Origin: an uncultured Selenomonadales bacterium
Lineage (GTDB): Bacteria > Bacillota > Negativicutes > Selenomonadales > Selenomonadaceae
NCBI GenBank assembly: GCA_937901445.1
Contig: CALDHY010000092.1
Coordinates: 1 to 27,348, forward strand
Direction: 5' to 3'
DNA length: 27,348 nt
In this document: in pieces, positions 7,292 to 16,086 of the stretch
How the letters are laid out: the number at the start of each line of letters is the position of its first letter
How positions within the stretch are numbered: the first letter of the stretch is position 1
The notes under the pieces: model-generated
Seen by the model: the letters and a program-made list of their open reading frames with translations, nothing else
What the model was told of the DNA's origin: nothing
Database searches by the model: none
Translations under genes and position numbers: made by a program

Positions 7292-7555
7292 TTTATTTTC
7301 ATTGAGTAAAGCTAAAAGTTCGTCATAATCTTTTTTCAGTTGCATATAATCTTGAGCAATTTGCAACGCCGCCATAACTGCAACACGCCCGCCCGCAAAA
7401 CTGCGCATATTTTGAGAAATTGACTTCATATGAAAATTAACCATTTGTACAATTTTTTCTAAGCCTTCAGGATCGTCGGTTCTAAGGTGGTAAACGTCGC
7501 CGAAAATTTCAACAGATACGCGCTGCATTTCGCCGGCTTTTTTTTCTTCAGGCAA
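7289..7555 (-). CDS. zapA: Cell division protein ZapA
   Basis: An 88-residue protein: beta strands (RVSVEIFGDVYHLRTDDPEGLEKIVQMVN) followed by a long helix (VAVMAALQIAQDYMQLKKDYDELLALL), the ZapA pattern. ZapA cross-links FtsZ filaments. The start is TTG 7555. GAGGGTGA, lying across the pheT stop codon, is the ribosome site, so the two genes are 6 bases apart and probably translationally coupled. pheT-zapA linkage is common in Firmicutes. The stop codon is the first unit of a heptad array. Confidence 0.88.
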   Translation of the reverse strand: MPEEKKAGEMQRVSVEIFGDVYHLRTDDPEGLEKIVQMVNFHMKSISQNMRSFAGGRVAVMAALQIAQDYMQLKKDYDELLALLNENK

Positions 7556-7561
7556 TTTGAA

Positions 7562-10138
7562 TCACCCTCTCAATTCTGCCGCAAAATTCTTTTCGACTGC
7601 CGCCAAAATATTTTTAAAAGCGTCGTCAGCCTCTGCGTCAGTAAGTGTACGTTCTTTTGACTGGAATTTTACATTGAACGCCAAACTCTTTTTATCGCCG
7701 GAAATTCTTTCGCCGGTGTACACGTCAAACAATGTAACTTCCTTGAAAAATTGTCCTGCCGCTTTTACGATAACTTTTTCAACTTCGCCGGCGGCAACGT
7801 CAAGATTTACCAAAATTGCCAAGTCACGGCTGATTGCAGGGTATTTCGGCAGATTTTCAAAGGTAAATTTTTTGGCGGTACACTTCATTAAAGTTTCAAC
7901 GTCACATTCAAACACGAAAACTTTTTTGTTAATTCCGAGCGATTCGGTAACTGCGGGATGAACTTCCCCGACCGTTGCCAAAATTTCACGTCCCTTTTTG
8001 AAAATTGCAGTTTTGCCGGGATGCAGGGCGTAATGTTCACCCGCTTCAACCGTGTAATTGTAAATCGACAAGCCGTCAAAAAGTTCCTCGACAATTCCTT
8101 TAATATCGTAAAAATCGACTTCAGAATTACTTTGAGTCCAGCCTTTCGGCTCGCGGCGTCCCATAATTAAGCCGGCTAACTTTTGAATTTCAAAAGGTTG
8201 TTCGGTAATTGGTAAACTTTTGGGGATGAATACCGGCGCAACTTCAAAAAGTCTTACGTCTTCATTTTTGCGGCTGTAATTTCTTGCCGCGTTTTCAAGT
8301 ATCGAACTTAAAAGCGTTGTCCTTAAAAGCGGATATTCATCAGTCAAAGGATTCATAATTGGAACTGCGCGACGAAGTTCACTGTCAGCGGGAATTTGCA
8401 ACTTGTCAAACATTGAAGGATGAGTGAACGAAAATGAAACTTCCTCGTACATGCCGAGATTCGACAAAATATTTTTTATGCTGTCAATGAAATTTTGAAG
8501 TTTCGACTGCCCGCCCTGTTGACTGCCTTTTGGCAAAGTTGCGGGGATTTTATCGTAGCCGTAAATCCTTGCAACTTCCTCTGATAAATCTTCCGGTAAA
8601 GTAACGTCATTTCGCCAATCCGGTACAATCGCTTCATAAGTTGCAGAAATTTCAGGGGTGCTGTGTTTCATTAATTCGCCGACGGTTTTTCCGATACTTT
8701 GTACAAAATCATCGACTTCAGAATTTCTTGCAATATTGCGCGCCGCCTTGCCCAAATGTTTTGCCGCGTAAGAAATTTTGTCAAAAACTTCATCTTCATC
8801 AAAATCTGCGGTTACTTGAGAAATTTTAAAGCCGAGCGACTTTAACACGTCAAGAATTTCTTTTTCAGTGTAGGAAGTGCCGAGTCTGTCATTAATTTGT
8901 TGGCAAGTGAATTGAACTTTGACTTCAGGTTTTGGCGCGGGGTAAACGTCAACAACGCCGGTACAAACTTTGCACGCGCCCATTTCCTGTAAAAGTTGCG
9001 CGGCTCTGTCAAGCGCGGTAACGGTTGCCTTTTCATTAATACCGCGTTCAAATCTGCCGCTTGCCTCCGAATGTAAACCGACTGCGCGGCTTGTGCGGCG
9101 AATTGACGCAGAATTAAAACTAGCCGCCTCAAGTACAACGGTTTTAGTTTTTTCGGTAATTTCAGTTTCAAAGCCGCCCATAACGCCGGCAAGTCCCGCC
9201 GCTTTTTCGGCGTCAGCAATAACCAATTCGCCGCCCTTTGCAAGTCTGTTTGAATCGTCGAGAGTATGAAGTTGTTCACCTGCAACTGCGCGACGAGCAT
9301 TTAAAACTTTGCCTGCAATTTCGTCGTAGTCGTAGGCGTGAAGCGGTTGCCCCAACTCAACCATTACAAAATTTGTAACGTCAACAACATTGTTTATCGC
9401 ACGAATGCCCGCGCCTTCCAAACGTTTTTGCATCCATTCCGGCGAAGGTGCAAGTTTAACATCTGTAAGCACTCGCGCAGAAAATCTGCTGCACAAATCC
9501 GGCGCGTCAATTTTTATTTCGATTAAATCAGCTGAATTTTTGCCCGCGTCTTCAGTAACTTTAATTTCAGGAAATTTAGGCGTCTGATTTAAAAGCACGC
9601 CCGCTTCACGAACTAAGCCAAAAACGCTGAAACAATCGCCGCGATTGGCTGTCAATTCAAATTCCAAAATATCATCATCGAGTCCTAAAACCTGCGCGAC
9701 AGGAATACCAACAGGCGTATCATTCGGCAAAATCATAATCCCGCTTGAATCGCCCTCAATTTTCAATTCGTCACAGGAGCAGAGCATACCTGCAGAAACA
9801 ACGCCGCGCAATTTGCCTTTTGAAATTTTCTTACCGCAGGGTAAATTAGCCCCAACTAACGCAACGGGTACAATATCATTTTGTTTGACGTTTTGCGCCC
9901 CCGTTACAATCTGCAAAAGTTCAGCCGCGCCAACATTAACTTGACAAATCCACATGTGGTCGCTGTCAGGGTGGCGTTCAATTTTTTCAACTTTGCCGGT
10001 TACGACCTTTTCAAGCCCGACGCCCGCCTTGATTATATTTTCAACAGGATTGCCGCTCATTGTAAATTTTTCTGCCAATTCTTCAGTTGTTATATTTATG
10101 TCAAGAAAATCTTTCAGCCATTTTAAAGAGACTTGCAT
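7562..10138 (-). CDS. pheT: Phenylalanine--tRNA ligase beta subunit
   Basis: An 858-residue subunit of the alpha2-beta2 class II synthetase. Domains in order: tRNA-binding OB fold at about 40-150 (VVTGKVEKIERHPDSDH, SAGMLCSCDEL); B3/B4 editing domain at about 210-375 (INNVVDVTNFVMVELGQPLHA, GRFERGIN); B5 domain from about 405; inactive catalytic-like domain from about 505 (PDWRNDVTLPEDLSEEVARIYGYD); C-terminal FDX-ACB anticodon-binding domain at about 765-858 (PKYPAISRDLAIL). Residues about 442-500 are an acidic-to-basic helical insertion within B5, between GFKIS and EAIVPDWR, where most bacterial proteins have about 10 residues. This explains a length above the usual 800. The start is ATG with AGGAG upstream. 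It lies 27 bases after pheS. Confidence 0.96.
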   Translation of the reverse strand: MQVSLKWLKDFLDINITTEELAEKFTMSGNPVENIIKAGVGLEKVVTGKVEKIERHPDSDHMWICQVNVGAAELLQIVTGAQNVKQNDIVPVALVGANLPCGKKISKGKLRGVVSAGMLCSCDELKIEGDSSGIMILPNDTPVGIPVAQVLGLDDDILEFELTANRGDCFSVFGLVREAGVLLNQTPKFPEIKVTEDAGKNSADLIEIKIDAPDLCSRFSARVLTDVKLAPSPEWMQKRLEGAGIRAINNVVDVTNFVMVELGQPLHAYDYDEIAGKVLNARRAVAGEQLHTLDDSNRLAKGGELVIADAEKAAGLAGVMGGFETEITEKTKTVVLEAASFNSASIRRTSRAVGLHSEASGRFERGINEKATVTALDRAAQLLQEMGACKVCTGVVDVYPAPKPEVKVQFTCQQINDRLGTSYTEKEILDVLKSLGFKISQVTADFDEDEVFDKISYAAKHLGKAARNIARNSEVDDFVQSIGKTVGELMKHSTPEISATYEAIVPDWRNDVTLPEDLSEEVARIYGYDKIPATLPKGSQQGGQSKLQNFIDSIKNILSNLGMYEEVSFSFTHPSMFDKLQIPADSELRRAVPIMNPLTDEYPLLRTTLLSSILENAARNYSRKNEDVRLFEVAPVFIPKSLPITEQPFEIQKLAGLIMGRREPKGWTQSNSEVDFYDIKGIVEELFDGLSIYNYTVEAGEHYALHPGKTAIFKKGREILATVGEVHPAVTESLGINKKVFVFECDVETLMKCTAKKFTFENLPKYPAISRDLAILVNLDVAAGEVEKVIVKAAGQFFKEVTLFDVYTGERISGDKKSLAFNVKFQSKERTLTDAEADDAFKNILAAVEKNFAAELRG

Positions 10139-10165
10139 TTTAACACTCCTTTATATTAAAATTTT

Positions 10166-11200
10166 TCAAAACTGATTCAAAAAGCGTACATCGTTTTCAA
10201 AGAATAATCGTAAATCGTCAATAGCGTACTTAATCATACAAAGCCTTTCAACTCCCATACCGAAGGCAAAGCCGCTAACTTTTGAAGAATCATAGCCGCT
10301 CATTTCCAAAACTTTTGGATGAACTTCACCTGCTCCCAAAATTTCTAACCATCCTGAATCGTGGCAAACTTTACAACCGCCACCGTTACCGTGACAGATT
10401 GGGCAACTTACATCAACTTCAGTACTTGGTTCTGTGAATGGAAAGAAGCTTGGACGGAGGCGAATTTTTGTACTTTCGCCAAACATTTGCTTACAGAAAA
10501 AATCAAGCGTACCGATTAAATCGCCAAAAGTAATTTTTTCGTCAATTACCAAGCCCTCAACTTGATGGAACATAGGAGAATGCGCGGCGTCAAAATCATC
10601 ACGGCGATAAACTCTGCCCGGCGCGATCATTCTTATTGGCGCGTTGTCTTTATGTTTTTGCATTGTGCGCGCCTGTACCGGCGAAGTTTGAGTACGCAAC
10701 AAAATTTCTTCAGTGATATAAAATGAATCTTGAGTATCCCTTGACGGATGATCTTTCGGCAAATTCAACGCCTCAAAATTAAATAAATCAAGTTCGACTT
10801 CAGGACCTTCTTCAACTGTATAGCCCATATTAATAAAAATTTCTTTGACGCGGTTTAAAGTTAAAGTAAGCGGGTGCAAGTGTCCGCGCTGAATTTTTCT
10901 GCCGGGCAAAGTTACGTCGATTTTTTCAGACGCCAATTTATTTTGTAAAGTTTTTGCTTTAAGTTCGGAATTCTTTTCTGCGATAAGTTGTTCAATTTGG
11001 GCGCGCGCCTCGTTTACGATTTTACCGATACGCGGGCGGTCTTCCGCGCTAAGTTGACTCATACCGCGCAGTAAATTTGTAATTTCGCCTTTCTTGCCCA
11101 AAAATCTTACTCTTACGTTGTCCAACTCTTTTAAATCGTTGGCAACTTTTTTTATTGCGTCGCCAGCCGCCGCCTTCAATTCTTCTATCTTATGTTCCAT
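10166..11200 (-). CDS. pheS: Phenylalanine--tRNA ligase alpha subunit
   Basis: A 344-residue catalytic subunit that forms phenylalanyl-tRNA. An N-terminal coiled coil at about 1-90 ([22 protein letters not shown]) leads to the class II core: [29 protein letters not shown], the motif 2 region [24 protein letters not shown], and motif 3 [18 protein letters not shown]-x2-C...C-x2-C insert (CPIC...CKVC) is present, as in many bacterial PheS. The start is ATG 11200: GGAGG lies 7 bases upstream. An upstream in-frame start at 11269 would begin before the promoter and lacks a ribosome site. The short leader has no room for a T-box. Confidence 0.96.
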   Translation of the reverse strand: MEHKIEELKAAAGDAIKKVANDLKELDNVRVRFLGKKGEITNLLRGMSQLSAEDRPRIGKIVNEARAQIEQLIAEKNSELKAKTLQNKLASEKIDVTLPGRKIQRGHLHPLTLTLNRVKEIFINMGYTVEEGPEVELDLFNFEALNLPKDHPSRDTQDSFYITEEILLRTQTSPVQARTMQKHKDNAPIRMIAPGRVYRRDDFDAAHSPMFHQVEGLVIDEKITFGDLIGTLDFFCKQMFGESTKIRLRPSFFPFTEPSTEVDVSCPICHGNGGGCKVCHDSGWLEILGAGEVHPKVLEMSGYDSSKVSGFAFGMGVERLCMIKYAIDDLRLFFENDVRFLNQF

Positions 11201-11226
11201 TAATAATCCTCCTTTTGTAACAAGTA

Positions 11227-11255
11227 AATTTACCACACGGCGGGCGATATTGCAA
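11227..11255 (-). promoter_or_regulatory. Promoter of the pheS operon
   Basis: On the minus strand TTGCAA (11250-11255), a 17-base spacer and TAAATT (complement of 11227-11232). Transcription would start about 20 bases before the pheS ATG. The -35 is the same palindromic hexamer used by the divergent U32 promoter. Confidence 0.65.
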
Positions 11256-11278
11256 GCATTTACTCTCAATGTTATAAT
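11250..11278 (+). promoter_or_regulatory. Promoter of the U32 gene
   Basis: TTGCAA (11250-11255), a 17-base spacer and a perfect TATAAT (11273-11278). The leader is about 25 bases before the ATG at 11312. It would exclude translation from the in-frame ATG at 11294 unless the start point is very close to the -10. Confidence 0.75.
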
Positions 11279-11311
11279 TTTTATGAAGATTTTATGAAGG
11301 AGATTTTTTTA

Positions 11312-13237
11312 ATGAATTTAACTCGTGATTCAGTTGAACTTTTGGCACCGGCGGGAACTTTTGAAACTTTCAAGGCGGCGATTGACGCGGGCGCGGACGC
11401 CGTTTATTTGGGCGGCAAACATTTTAATATGCGCGTTCACAAAAATGATTTTAACCTTGACGATGACGAACTTAAAGCCGCCGTAACTTACGCGCACGAA
11501 CGCGGCGTTAAACTTGACATTACTTTAAACAATTTAATCAGCGTTGAAGAAATTCCGCCGCTTGAAAAATATTTGTACTTTTTGAATGAAATTCAGCCGG
11601 ACGCGGTTATAGTTCAAGATTTGGCGGTTGTTCACTTGATAAAAAAACTGGGCTTGAAACTTCCAATTCACGCTTCGGTAATGATGAATATTAACAGTAT
11701 TTCCGCCGTCGAGTTTTTGAAAAATTTGGGGATAACGCGCGTGGTTGTCGGGCGTGAACTTAGTTTTTCTGAAGTTAAATATCTGCGCGAGAAAACGGGA
11801 ATTGAGACAGAATATTTTATTCACGGCGATATGTGCGTTGCAGAAAGCGGGCAATGCATACATTCCGGCGTAACTTTTGGGCAGAGCGGCAATCGCGGGC
11901 GTTGTCTTAAGCCGTGCCGCTGGGCGTACAAATTCATTGACGGAACTACCGGCGAAATTTTGGACGATACAAGCTACAAATTGGCGTTAAACGATATGTG
12001 CCTTTTGCGCAATATTCCGGAGCTGATTCAGAGCGGGATTTATTCTTTCAAGATTGAAGGCAGGATGCGCCCGCCGGAATTTGTCAGCAGGATTGTTTCA
12101 ACGTACCGCCGCGCCATTGATTCTTACATTGTAGATCCTACAGGTTACAGCCTTGACGAAAATATTTGGCAAGATTTTTTTGAAAAACGCGTAAGAGATT
12201 TAACCACGCTTTGTTCCTTCCAAAAACCTACAAAAAAAGATATTGGCTTAAGCGGCAAAAGGGAGCCGCGCTTTTTCAGTGAAGGCGTAGTGGAGCCGAG
12301 CTTTGACGATACTAAAACAGCCGAAATTTTTAAAGCTGAAACTGCAATAAAAAAATCCGCCGTCAAGCCTGAATTAACTGTAAGAGTTTCAAGCCTTGAC
12401 GCGGCTAAAGCGGCAATTTCCGGCGGCGCAAATACTATTTATGTTGGCGGCGAAGTTTTTAAACCGCTGAAACCTTTCACTGTTGATGAATTAAAATCTG
12501 CCGTCGAACTTGCCAAAAATTCCAACGTTAAAATTATTTTGAATACGCCGCGCGTTACGCGTGATAATTATTTGAATGAGCTTGCAGAACTTTTGCGCAA
12601 AAAAATAAATTTTGACGGCGTTTTGGTTAGCAATTTGGGAAGTTTAAACTTGGTAAAAAATAATTCAAACTTGCCGCTTTATGCTGACCATTCATTTAAT
12701 ATTTTTAATCACGTTGCAACGGAATTTTTGCAAAGTTTGGGCGTCAAACGTGCAACCGCGTCCCTTGAAATGAGTTTCGCGCAGGTTAAAAGCGTTGTTG
12801 AAAATTCGCCGTTGCCTACAGAAATTATTATTCACGGCTCAACCGAATCAATGATTACCGAACACAATTTAATAAAATTTTACTATCCGAACTTTAACGA
12901 ATTTGCAACGCCGAAAATTTTAAATAAACATTTTGCGCTTGTCGACAGCGCGGGCGAAGTTCATTCAATTCGCGTTGACCAATTCAATTACAATCACATT
13001 TATTTTGGCAAAGATTTATGTTTATTGCCGTACGTTGAAAAATTTATTGGCGCGGCGGCGTTGAGGATTGAGGCGCAGGATTATTCGCCCGAAATTGTCG
13101 CGCAGGTTACAAAAATTTACAGGGCGGCTATTGACGGCAAAGATTTTAGCGCAGATTTTGAAGAACTCAAAAAAATAACTCCGCGCAAATTCGGCAGCGG
13201 AGTTTATCACTTCAAGGAAAGTAAGAATAGTATTTAG
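11312..13237 (+). CDS. U32 family protein (TrhP/RlhA/UbiU-like), duplicated barrel
   Basis: A 641-residue protein. The first TIM-barrel-like half begins ELLAPAGTFETFKAAIDAGADAVYLGG. Cysteines at 175, 182, 198 and 230 (GDMCVAESGQC, RGRC, NDMC) match in order and approximate spacing the four that hold a 4Fe-4S cluster in UbiU. SFKIEGRMR follows. The second half, from about 360, repeats the barrel start (SSLDAAKAAISGGANTIYVGG) but lacks the cysteines. U32 proteins, once called collagenases, are now linked to prephenate-dependent hydroxylation of tRNA U34 (TrhP), of 23S rRNA (RlhA) or of ubiquinone precursors (UbiU/V). An RNA hydroxylation role is most likely here, by inference. The start is ATG 11312, nine bases after AAGGAG. 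Confidence 0.88.
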   Translation: MNLTRDSVELLAPAGTFETFKAAIDAGADAVYLGGKHFNMRVHKNDFNLDDDELKAAVTYAHERGVKLDITLNNLISVEEIPPLEKYLYFLNEIQPDAVIVQDLAVVHLIKKLGLKLPIHASVMMNINSISAVEFLKNLGITRVVVGRELSFSEVKYLREKTGIETEYFIHGDMCVAESGQCIHSGVTFGQSGNRGRCLKPCRWAYKFIDGTTGEILDDTSYKLALNDMCLLRNIPELIQSGIYSFKIEGRMRPPEFVSRIVSTYRRAIDSYIVDPTGYSLDENIWQDFFEKRVRDLTTLCSFQKPTKKDIGLSGKREPRFFSEGVVEPSFDDTKTAEIFKAETAIKKSAVKPELTVRVSSLDAAKAAISGGANTIYVGGEVFKPLKPFTVDELKSAVELAKNSNVKIILNTPRVTRDNYLNELAELLRKKINFDGVLVSNLGSLNLVKNNSNLPLYADHSFNIFNHVATEFLQSLGVKRATASLEMSFAQVKSVVENSPLPTEIIIHGSTESMITEHNLIKFYYPNFNEFATPKILNKHFALVDSAGEVHSIRVDQFNYNHIYFGKDLCLLPYVEKFIGAAALRIEAQDYSPEIVAQVTKIYRAAIDGKDFSADFEELKKITPRKFGSGVYHFKESKNSI

Positions 13238-13255
13238 GCAAGAGGCAAAAGGCAA
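13235..13255 (+). repeat. Stop-anchored GGCA heptads after the U32 gene
   Basis: Three in-phase units, TAGGCAA, GAGGCAA, AAGGCAA, then AAGTGAT. The TAG is the stop codon of the U32 gene. The sequence differs from the GGG class but the anchoring is the same. Confidence 0.6.
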
Positions 13256-13306
13256 AAGTGATAACAATTCACTGCTTGCCTCTTTACTACTGCCTACTGC
13301 CTAAAA
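13238..13306. terminator. Possible bidirectional terminator between convergent U32 and fliG genes
   Basis: The two convergent heptad arrays are partial inverted copies of each other. AGGCAAAAGTGA (from about 13249) can pair imperfectly with TCACTGCTTGCCT (about 13269-13281), with A-rich and TCTTT flanks. The stem is imperfect and no long T tract follows, so termination is uncertain. Confidence 0.35.
13276..13303 (-). repeat. GGCA heptads after fliG
   Basis: On the minus strand, four in-phase units TAGGCAG, TAGGCAG, TAGTAAA, GAGGCAA follow the fliG stop after three bases (TAG TTT). Confidence 0.6.
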
Positions 13307-14335
13307 CTATACCATCATTTCGTCAGATTGACCGCGATTAATGACAATTTCGCCTTTGTCTTCAAGTGAACGAATTACATTAACAACTTTCATCTGCGCT
13401 TCTTCAACGTCACGAATTTTAACCGGTCCCATGTAGGAAAGTTCTTCTTTGAGCATATCGGCGGCGCGTTTTGACATATTTTTGAAAATTTTGTTTGTGG
13501 CGTCTTCGGTGGTTGCCTTCATTGCAAGTGCAAGTTCCTTTGTATCGACTTGACGAAGTACAATTTGCATGGAGCGGTCGTCCAAAAGTACAATATCTTC
13601 GAAAACGAACATAAGCTTTTTAATTTCTTCAGCAAGTTCGGGGTCGTCAACTTCAAGTGATTCAACAATAGCTTTTTCAGTCGAACGGTCAACGCGGTTC
13701 AAAACTTCGACAATCGCAGGAACGCCGCCGGCAGTTGTAAAGTCTTGAGTAAGCATTGAAGAAATTTTCTTTTCCAAAACGCGCTCGACTTCACGAATAA
13801 CATCAGGCGAAGTCCTGTCCATTGTGGCGATACGTTTTGCAACGTCCGCCTGCATTTCGGTTGAAAGTCCCGTCATAATAATTGCGGCTTGATCAGGTTC
13901 AAGGTACGCCATAACAAGGGCGATTGTTTGCGGGTGTTCATTTTGAATAAAGTTTAAAAGTTGTGACGGATCAATTTTCTTTAAAAAGTCGAACGGGCGA
14001 ACTTGCAAGCTTGTAGTCAAGCGATTCAAAATACCCATTGCGCGCTCGGAGCCCAATGCTTTTTCCAAAACGCCCTGCGCAAATTCCAAGCCGCCGGTAG
14101 AAATATAATCGCTAGCCATTGCCATTTGGTAAAATTCGCTGATAACTTCAGCTTTTTGTTCCGCGCTGACTTGTTTATTATTTGCAATTTCCAGCGTGAT
14201 ACTTTCAATTTCGTCATCGTCAAGGTGTTCAAAAAGTTTAGCCGCGTACTCGCCGCCAATAGCGATAAAGAGTATAGCGGCTTTTTCGTGCGCCGTCATA
14301 TTTCGTGATTCACCGTACATATCTTCTTTTGGCAT
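13307..14335 (-). CDS. fliG: Flagellar motor switch protein FliG
   Basis: A 342-residue rotor protein that couples stator torque to rotation and binds FliF and FliM. The N-terminal domain contains MTAHEKAAILFIAIGGEYAAKLFEHLDDDEIESITLEIA. The middle domain contains FIQNEHPQTIALVMAYLEPDQAA. The C-terminal domain contains the charged torque helix region (LLDDRSMQIVLRQVDTKELALAMK) and SKRAADMLKEEL. Length is usual. The start is ATG 14335 with AAGGAGAG upstream. It follows fliF and is the last gene of the flagellar block before the convergent U32 gene. Confidence 0.95.
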   Translation of the reverse strand: MPKEDMYGESRNMTAHEKAAILFIAIGGEYAAKLFEHLDDDEIESITLEIANNKQVSAEQKAEVISEFYQMAMASDYISTGGLEFAQGVLEKALGSERAMGILNRLTTSLQVRPFDFLKKIDPSQLLNFIQNEHPQTIALVMAYLEPDQAAIIMTGLSTEMQADVAKRIATMDRTSPDVIREVERVLEKKISSMLTQDFTTAGGVPAIVEVLNRVDRSTEKAIVESLEVDDPELAEEIKKLMFVFEDIVLLDDRSMQIVLRQVDTKELALAMKATTEDATNKIFKNMSKRAADMLKEELSYMGPVKIRDVEEAQMKVVNVIRSLEDKGEIVINRGQSDEMMV

Positions 14336-14369
14336 AAAAATTCTCTCCTTTTAAAAATTTTAAGGGCTA

Positions 14370-14411
14370 GCAACTAAACCCTAATCCTTAGTCCCTAGCC
14401 CTTAGTCCTTA
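14370..14411 (-). repeat. Stop-anchored G-rich heptad array after fliF
   Basis: Five clean in-phase units (TAAGGAC, TAAGGGC, TAGGGAC, TAAGGAT, TAGGGTT) and one degenerate unit. The first TAA is the fliF stop codon. The array occupies most of the fliF-fliG gap. Confidence 0.85.
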
Positions 14412-16031
14412 TTCATCCTCTGCAAGCCATTGTTTGATAAGCATAGCCATATCAGCCGGTTTTTCTTCAATGAGTTTGAGGACGGTTTTCTTTTCTTCGC
14501 GGTGTTGCCGTTCTTCATCGGTTAAACTGTCTTCAGGGATTTTATCCGCTTCAATTTCGCGTGCGCGCTGTTCTTCTTCGATGCGGCGGCGTTCTTCTTC
14601 TTCGATACGGCGGCGTTCCTCTTCGGCGCGTCGTATTTCTTCGCGTATTTGGCGTTCGTGCTGATTTTTACGGCGATTCATCAAAACTCCGCCCGTAACC
14701 AGCGCAAGCAGTAAAATTAATGCTCCAATTTCCATATAAAGGATCCTATCTACGCGGGCTTTTTCTGCCGCTTCTTCAGCCATTTCTTTTTCACGTTTTT
14801 CCATATTGAAAGGCAAAGGTTCAACTGAAATTGTATCGCCGCGACTTTCATTAATACCGGCGGCTGAACTTACGGCTCTTAACAAACTTTCCTGTTGCAA
14901 TTCTGTAACAGTATCGTTGACTAAAACTGCAACATTCAAGCGGCGAATGGAGCCGGGCGAGGAAACGACTTTTTGGTTTTCTTCGTTGACTTCGTAATTT
15001 TTGGTGGATTCTTTGCGTTCGTATTCAGTGCTGGCGTTTCTGTCTTCGGCGACGTAGCCGGGAATATTTCCTTGAACGCCTGCAGGACCGCCGGGTTGAT
15101 TGGATTGTCCGTTATAACTTTCGCTAATATCTTGTTGACTGCGAATAATACCGGATTCATCAACAACGGGGGTAAAAGTTTGTCTGTCAACCGAGCGGGC
15201 GTCAAAATCGAGTTCGACACTTACGCGGACGAATGCATTTCCTTCACCAAGTGAATTGTCAAGCAAAGTTTGAATATTATTTTGAATGTGATCTCTAACT
15301 TTGCGCGTCATTTCAATTTGAGTTAAAGTTTGCAGATTGAAACGTTGCGTTTTCATAAATTCTTCGTCGTCTTGTTCGTTGAGGATATTTCCTGCCTCGT
15401 CAACGATTGTAACATTTTCCGGCGTCAAGCCTTGCACGCTGTGACTAACCAAATTGACAATACCCTTGACTTCAGCGGGGGTAAGACTTTCATTCGGTTT
15501 AATCATCAGCATAATTGACGCGGTGGCAGGTTTTTCGTTTTTCTTGTACAGGCTGTCTTCCGGCAAAACGATATGCACACGGGCTTTTTGGATAATGTCA
15601 ATTTGTTCAATGGTGCGTGTCAATTCGCCTTGCAGTGCCTGCAGATAATTAACTTTGTTTTGAAATTCGGTAACGCCTAACTTGCTGTCGTCAAAAAGTT
15701 CAAATCCTTTATTCCCTCGCGGCAGTCCGGCAGTCGCCAATTCCAATCTTACGTCGTGAACTTGAGTTGCGGGAACATAAATTGTTGTACCGCGCCTGTT
15801 TTCTGTAACTTGATATTGAACGCCGGATTCTCTCAAGCTGTTCACAACGTCGCCGGCATCTTTTGTTTCTAAATTTGTGTACAACGGCACAAAATCCGGT
15901 TTGCTTCCATACCAAAAACTAATCCCAAAAATTGAAATAAGAATAGCTATAATTACGCCGATAAAAATGTACCGTTGTCTTTGTGTATATCTGTTCCACA
16001 GTTCTTGGAATCGCTCTCTCCAAGCCGCCAA
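14409..16031 (-). CDS. fliF: Flagellar MS-ring protein FliF
   Basis: A 540-residue integral membrane protein that forms the MS ring. The first transmembrane helix is at about 22-43 (YIFIGVIIAILISIFGISFWY). Periplasmic ring-building domains follow (DFVPLYTNLETKDAGDVV; KARVHIVLPEDSLY; LNVAVLVND). The second transmembrane helix is at about 433-451. A very charged Arg/Glu-repeat cytoplasmic segment (RRRIEEEE twice, about 472-492) precedes the FliG-binding C-terminal tail ADMAMLIKQWLAEDE. The start is TTG 16031. AAGGGA lies 11 bases upstream, a long spacing, but no better in-frame codon exists before the first transmembrane helix. Confidence 0.95.
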   Translation of the reverse strand: MAAWRERFQELWNRYTQRQRYIFIGVIIAILISIFGISFWYGSKPDFVPLYTNLETKDAGDVVNSLRESGVQYQVTENRRGTTIYVPATQVHDVRLELATAGLPRGNKGFELFDDSKLGVTEFQNKVNYLQALQGELTRTIEQIDIIQKARVHIVLPEDSLYKKNEKPATASIMLMIKPNESLTPAEVKGIVNLVSHSVQGLTPENVTIVDEAGNILNEQDDEEFMKTQRFNLQTLTQIEMTRKVRDHIQNNIQTLLDNSLGEGNAFVRVSVELDFDARSVDRQTFTPVVDESGIIRSQQDISESYNGQSNQPGGPAGVQGNIPGYVAEDRNASTEYERKESTKNYEVNEENQKVVSSPGSIRRLNVAVLVNDTVTELQQESLLRAVSSAAGINESRGDTISVEPLPFNMEKREKEMAEEAAEKARVDRILYMEIGALILLLALVTGGVLMNRRKNQHERQIREEIRRAEEERRRIEEEERRRIEEEQRAREIEADKIPEDSLTDEERQHREEKKTVLKLIEEKPADMAMLIKQWLAEDE

Positions 16032-16086
16032 TTCAAAATCATTCCCTTCGCGCCTTCCCTGTTAAATTTTTTCCATTTCCAAAAAA

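Noticed and set aside
8842..9300. 152-codon frame inside pheT on the same strand
   Set aside because: An out-of-frame shadow of a clearly conserved PheT region, with basic low-information composition.
11201..11269. N-terminal extension of PheS to 367 residues
   Set aside because: Would start upstream of the predicted promoter start point and lacks a Shine-Dalgarno. ATG 11200 has a perfect one.
11201..11293. T-box riboswitch before pheS
   Set aside because: The leader after the predicted start point is only about 20 bases and the whole gap is under 115 bases, too short for a T-box.
14434..14664. Ser/Arg-rich frame antisense to the fliF 3' end
   Set aside because: A product of the Glu/Arg codon repeats in FliF read on the other strand. 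No ribosome site.
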